Assembly: GCA_001898145.1 (NCBI GenBank)
Contig: MKSR01000040.1
Span: forward strand, 620,001-684,000
Length of the DNA: 64,000 nucleotides
Direction of reading: 5' to 3'
DNA from: Dyadobacter sp. 50-39
GTDB taxonomy: Bacteria; Bacteroidota; Bacteroidia; Cytophagales; Spirosomataceae
Part shown: positions 60,530 through 64,000 of the stretch, piece after piece
Position numbering within the stretch: position 1 is the stretch's first letter
Layout of the letters: each line of letters opens with the position of its first letter
Translations under genes and position numbers: made by a program
The notes under the pieces: model-generated
The model's input: the letters and a program-made list of their open reading frames with translations, nothing else
The model's database searches: none
Told to the model about the DNA's origin: nothing

Positions 60530-63058
60530 TCAGATTTTACGGATCGCCCGGGCCATAAAAGGATCCGAGACACTCTCCTTTCCCGTCTCGACACGCCCGG
60601 CAAACCGCATTACGGCATTCGCCGAGCCGTTGTCGACGCTGAAATCGTACCATTGATGGCTTTTGGATGCCGGGATGAGCACTTTCACCGTTCCTTCGGC
60701 CGGCAGGTTAGCCGATATATTCTTTTGCTGATAGGCATTATCCGTCACTTTCAGCACCTGCGGTCTGTTGCTTTTGTTAATCGCCACCAGTTCCAGGTCA
60801 CCGCTTGGTTTGCCTTTTTTATCCAACACATAGCCGCACGACACCGCTACCTCCGGACCCCGTGCGTTTCCGGCAAACTCGCGGAAATAGCCGTTCGGGC
60901 CGTAAACCCGCAAATGGTATTGCCCGTTTTCGAAACCCGACAGTTGGAAGCTTTCCGTCAGGGTATCGCCTGCCTTGACCGCGTAGTTCCAAACCCGCAG
61001 CACTTCTCCTTCATAGGGATTCATTGCATAGATAATAAATGGCGCCCCTGCGGATTTGGGTCCGAATACCTGGTTACCTGCCTGCATTCGAACCTCGAAT
61101 GCAGCCTTGTCCGCGGACAGCGACCCGTTCACATACAATTCATAAGGAATCGCCACCGACGGCCTGGTGCCAGGTTCCTGGCGTGGCAAAAGCGGCGTCC
61201 CGGCTAAGCTCGCATTGATCTTGTCAATTTCCGTCTCATTCAACGCCTTGAAATTCGCCGGTACTTCCTTGAACTGTGCCCTGTGAATGGCGGTCAGGAT
61301 CTCATCGCGGTTGACGGGCTTGGGCTTTTGGTAGGCCGATGCGTCGAAAGGCTGAAAAACCGTACTCATATTGCCGCATATCGTCCGGCGCCATTCGGTA
61401 ATATTCGCTTCCCGGACCTGCTTTTTGGATTTATGGCTGGTAAATTCTTCCAGGAACTGGATAATGGAAGTATGGTCGAACACCTGCGAACAAACTTTTC
61501 CGCCCCGCGACCAGGGCGACGCCACCACCAACGGGACACGGAAGCCCAGGCCGATGGCCCCGCCGCGCGCATTTGCCTTGGGAACCTGGCTTTCATCCTG
61601 CTCCAAAGGCACATATTCGGCCTTCACATCGATGCCCGCAGACACCTTTCCCGAATTCGGTTTGGTCGGGTCGGGGATCGAAAATGGCGGAATGTGATCG
61701 TAGTAGCCGTCGTTTTCATCATAGCAAAGGATAAAGATCGTCTTCTTCCACACTTCCGGGTTTTTGGTAAGAATGTCCAGCGTTTCGGAAATGTACCAGG
61801 CGCCATACCAGGGCGCGGACGGGTGGTCGGAAAAGTTCTGCGGCGCGGCTAGGTAGGACACCGTCGGCAGCTTACCTTCATTTACATCTTTACGGAACTG
61901 GTAGAAAATATCGCCCTGCGGGACCTCGATCTTCCTGCCCTGGTCGCCGTCCTTGTACCACATCGACGACAGTTTCAGGTAATCGGGGTCATTGCGGTTC
62001 GTCACGAACGCATTGCGGTGCAGCTCCTGATGAAAGGGCGACAATTTCTTGAAATTCTCTTCACTGAATTCAGCCAGATCGGCTTCGAGGCGTTCCAGTA
62101 ATGCGTGGCGCTGGTCCCAGGACTTGGTCAGTTTGTCCTTTTCTGCACCTGTTGCGGTATCCATTTTATCTTTCAATGCGGGCAGGTCCTTCCGGATTTT
62201 CTCCACTTCCAGAGTCGCGTAGCGGATAAAATCTTTGGAATACTTCACGCCATATTGTGCATAACGCTCCAATGGGTTACAGCCGAAATTACTCAGCCAC
62301 GAACCCACACCGGGATGAAACTGCACTACCGCACCGGTTTCGTTCTGATAGAACTTCCAGCTGATACCTGCCTCCTGCATTCGTTCGGGGAAGGTCTTCC
62401 ACTTCACAGGTTTGTTAATGGAAAAATAGCTATTCCGAACCACCGCCAACGAGTCCATTTCAGGCTTTTCCCGGACCGTACCCGACCAGAGGTAATAGCG
62501 GTTCGGATGCGTGGGCGTCATCGACGAGCAGAAATTCTGGTCGCAAATCGTGAATGCATCGGCCAGGGCATAGTAGAAAGGAAGGTCTTCCCGGTCGTAA
62601 TAGCCGAGCGTGAGCGGCATCTCGGCATACTCCTTATGCCCCGAACGCTTGGAAGTGAGCCACTTGTCATATTTCCCGCCATTGTATGCGTCCACCTGTG
62701 ACTCGCGCGAGTGCGGCAGGTCGTGCATCCAGGTGGCTTTGGTATTCTTGATGTCGAGGCGGAACGGCGCGTAGGTATCGCCTTTCAGGTCGGTTTGCAG
62801 CCATACCTTGTTCTTATTGGGCAGGTCAATCGCCCGCGGGTCGTTGAAGCCGCGTACGCCCTGTAATTTCCCGTAGCTGTGGTCGAACGAGCGGTTTTCC
62901 TGCATCAGGATCACCACATGCTCGGCATCGAGGTAGGTCGTATGCGGGTCCGGACTGATCGCCATCGCCCGCTGCACCGACTCGGGCAACAAGCCAGCCG
63001 CCCCGGCGCCTCCCGCCAGCATCGCCGCCTTTTTAATAAAATCTCTCCTTGAATCCAT
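60530..63058 (-). CDS. Tat-exported phosphocholine-specific phospholipase C
   Basis: 842 residues from the ATG at 63058, which opens a twin-arginine signal, MDSRRDFIKKAAMLAGGAGA; the frame upstream lacks one. The alkaline-phosphatase-like phosphoesterase domain spans about 30-590, with the family signature HVVILMQENRSFDHSYGKLQ, the Thr/Ser-metal region and FILCYDENDGYYDHIPPF near its end. Two C-terminal beta domains follow (about 640-830, PYELYVNGSLSADKAAFEVR and GQYHLRVYGPNGYFREFAGN), as usual in this group. It hydrolyses phospholipids such as phosphatidylcholine, releasing phosphocholine. It may be a phosphate or carbon scavenger, and the TIM-barrel gene 56 bases downstream could process a product. 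Confidence 0.94.
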   Translation of the reverse strand: MDSRRDFIKKAAMLAGGAGAAGLLPESVQRAMAISPDPHTTYLDAEHVVILMQENRSFDHSYGKLQGVRGFNDPRAIDLPNKNKVWLQTDLKGDTYAPFRLDIKNTKATWMHDLPHSRESQVDAYNGGKYDKWLTSKRSGHKEYAEMPLTLGYYDREDLPFYYALADAFTICDQNFCSSMTPTHPNRYYLWSGTVREKPEMDSLAVVRNSYFSINKPVKWKTFPERMQEAGISWKFYQNETGAVVQFHPGVGSWLSNFGCNPLERYAQYGVKYSKDFIRYATLEVEKIRKDLPALKDKMDTATGAEKDKLTKSWDQRHALLERLEADLAEFSEENFKKLSPFHQELHRNAFVTNRNDPDYLKLSSMWYKDGDQGRKIEVPQGDIFYQFRKDVNEGKLPTVSYLAAPQNFSDHPSAPWYGAWYISETLDILTKNPEVWKKTIFILCYDENDGYYDHIPPFSIPDPTKPNSGKVSAGIDVKAEYVPLEQDESQVPKANARGGAIGLGFRVPLVVASPWSRGGKVCSQVFDHTSIIQFLEEFTSHKSKKQVREANITEWRRTICGNMSTVFQPFDASAYQKPKPVNRDEILTAIHRAQFKEVPANFKALNETEIDKINASLAGTPLLPRQEPGTRPSVAIPYELYVNGSLSADKAAFEVRMQAGNQVFGPKSAGAPFIIYAMNPYEGEVLRVWNYAVKAGDTLTESFQLSGFENGQYHLRVYGPNGYFREFAGNARGPEVAVSCGYVLDKKGKPSGDLELVAINKSNRPQVLKVTDNAYQQKNISANLPAEGTVKVLIPASKSHQWYDFSVDNGSANAVMRFAGRVETGKESVSDPFMARAIRKI

Positions 63059-63106
63059 GGGTTTAGTTTTGGGTGGTAGTTTGAATTGTACAAGTGTTCC
63101 AAGAGG

Positions 63107-63114
63107 CAAAATTA
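63107..63114 (-). promoter_or_regulatory. Candidate -7 box of the phospholipase C gene
   Basis: TAATTTTG on the minus strand fits TANNTTTG and lies 49 bases upstream of the start at 63058. No TTTG was seen at the -33 distance, so confidence is low. Confidence 0.35.
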
Positions 63115-63178
63115 CTGATACCCACATCGGCGCGGGGTTATGGAAGTGTTAAGAATCTTTGGAAAAAATCCAGAAAGG

Positions 63179-63209
63179 TTGTAATAATTCCAAAACAAGC
63201 TTAGTTTTG
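63179..63209 (+). promoter_or_regulatory. Candidate promoter of the Panacea gene
   Basis: TAGTTTTG (63202-63209) matches the -7 consensus exactly, and TTG at 63179-63181 lies 20 bases upstream, a normal spacing for the -33 region. The start codon is 78 bases further downstream. Confidence 0.45.
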
Positions 63210-63286
63210 TGTCAATACTCAAATGTTCCCGATCTCTGCTGCCTCACCATCCCGGTGACATTGTTACAAAAATCAAAATTTGAGCT

Positions 63287-63817
63287 ATGCACGCGTTAGA
63301 AGAAAAAACAGAGGGAACAATCCATTTACTGCTATACATTTTGAAAAAGCTGGGCGGTCGCTCCGATATTCACAAGCTTTTCAAAATCCTTTACTTCGCT
63401 GAGCAAAAACATTTGGTCAGGTACGGTGCTGCTATTTCACAGGATCGTTACCATGCGATGAAGAACGGGCCGGTTCCATCCATCGCCTACGACATTTATA
63501 AGAGCGTCAAAGAAGGCGGCGCTACTTATGCGCGTTATTTTTCACCGATAGATCGTTTTTCCATCGAAGCAATCGCCGAACCGGACCTGGATTTCCTTTC
63601 TCAATCGGAGATCATTTGCCTCGAAGAATCTGTGCTGGAAAACAAAGACCTGAGCTTCAACGACCTGACGGACAAATCGCATGACGAGGCCTGGAACCTG
63701 ACGGCGCGCGACAAAGAAATAAGCCCTGTTGCCATCGCCCGGGCCGGGGGAGCGGACAGTCATATGGTCAAATACATTGAAGACCAGTTGCTGATCCATT
63801 CAGCCAAATTTGAATGA
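63287..63817 (+). CDS. Panacea-domain (DUF4065-like) antitoxin-type protein
   Basis: 176 residues, cytoplasmic. The Panacea pattern is clear in the first 75 residues: LLLYILKKLGGRSDIHKLFK, then ILYFAEQKHLVRYG, then DRYHAMKNGPVPSIAYDIYK. The domain is the antitoxin part of many toxin-antitoxin systems, and the SocA and GepA groups belong to the same fold. Residues of about 90-175 form a helical tail that often carries toxin specificity. The next ORF begins about 25 bases after its stop, as expected for a toxin partner. The base composition is lower in GC than in the preceding genes, suggesting a mobile module. Confidence 0.88.
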   Translation: MHALEEKTEGTIHLLLYILKKLGGRSDIHKLFKILYFAEQKHLVRYGAAISQDRYHAMKNGPVPSIAYDIYKSVKEGGATYARYFSPIDRFSIEAIAEPDLDFLSQSEIICLEESVLENKDLSFNDLTDKSHDEAWNLTARDKEISPVAIARAGGADSHMVKYIEDQLLIHSAKFE

Positions 63818-63841
63818 CTATCAGTAACCGCTGTCATTCCA

Positions 63842-64000
63842 ATGGCTCTGTTGATAGGGACCGTCCTTCGCATGATGGTCAAAGACACCACTTCGCCCAA
63901 GATCAAACGTTTAATCATTGTTGGGCAATCAGAAGATAGTCTGACACTCGCATCGGTCTATATTAATACGGAACTCAATATGATGGTGCACTACAATCTC
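63842..64000 (+). CDS. Probable partner of the Panacea protein, cut by the window end
   Basis: 53 codons without a stop are visible from the ATG at 63842; ATGs at 63872 and 63875 are other starts. The frame continues in phase with the upstream stop. The translated part starts MALLIGTVLRMMVKDTTSPK and goes on IKRLIIVGQSEDSLTLASVY. It has alternating hydrophobic strands like a small beta-barrel toxin, but the visible part is too short to name the family. An ATG overlapping the Panacea stop (63814) reads into a stop after 41 codons and is rejected. Confidence 0.55.
   Translation, partial: MALLIGTVLRMMVKDTTSPKIKRLIIVGQSEDSLTLASVYINTELNMMVHYNL

Noticed and set aside
63814-63939. 41-codon ORF whose ATG overlaps the Panacea stop
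   Set aside because: It has unnatural composition (many Arg, His and Ser) and ends soon. The other frame is open to the window end with better composition.

Overview
The window looks like chromosome from a Bacteroidota bacterium of the Cytophagales, most like Dyadobacter or a related Spirosomataceae genus. This rests on four SusC/SusD outer-membrane pairs, many lipoproteins, an ECF sigma/FecR/SusC relay, matches to the Bacteroidota -7 promoter element TANNTTTG, few Shine-Dalgarno sequences, and families typical of that group. The species call is an inference from gene content. No rRNA, tRNA, CRISPR array, transposase or phage gene was seen.

Layout. 1-2370: a cut-off hypothetical gene, a nitronate monooxygenase-like enzyme and a Crp/Fnr regulator, with a GTGA-N6-TCAC site between the last two. 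2421-9725 (minus): SusC, SusD and a large secreted protein of unknown function. 9911-12078: a membrane protein with a DNA-binding-like N-terminus, convergent with a lipoprotein. 12430-14214: a PAS histidine kinase. 14449-22269 (minus): sigma factor, FecR, SusC with an STN domain, SusD-like lipoprotein and a secreted sugar-isomerase-like TIM barrel, ending at a strong terminator. 22383-26726: a small membrane protein, then a three-subunit exported molybdenum hydroxylase of PaoABC type. 26914-35396 (minus): SusC, SusD, metallophosphoesterase and GH95 fucosidase, a probable utilisation locus for fucose- or L-galactose-containing glycans, with a divergent TetR regulator at 35600. 36799-39129: an S9 prolyl peptidase followed by REP-like palindromes.

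39450-49108 (plus): a ThuA / PVC-type dehydrogenase / blue-copper fusion lipoprotein, SusC and SusD, then, after a terminator, an Xaa-Pro aminopeptidase. 49170-49807: a DUF6934-like gene overlapping a tiny ORF, a toxin-antitoxin-like arrangement. 49815-54594 (minus): DUF885 peptidase, a short AraC-type regulator, and a LytS/LytTR two-component pair whose response-regulator gene has an amber stop at codon 10. 54733-59396 (minus): SRPBCC protein, luciferase-like oxidoreductase, and a PadR-regulated FtsX/MacB permease. 59568-63058 (minus): a Tat-exported phosphocholine-type phospholipase C and a second secreted TIM-barrel protein with a G-quadruplex motif right after its stop. 63287-64000 (plus): a Panacea-domain antitoxin-like gene and the start of a probable partner, cut by the window end.

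The main theme is uptake and breakdown of external glycans and peptides, with each SusCD locus paired to its own regulators and secreted enzymes. The best candidates for little-described systems are the DUF6934/small-ORF pair, the Panacea pair, the copper-dehydrogenase SusCD locus and the REP cluster.
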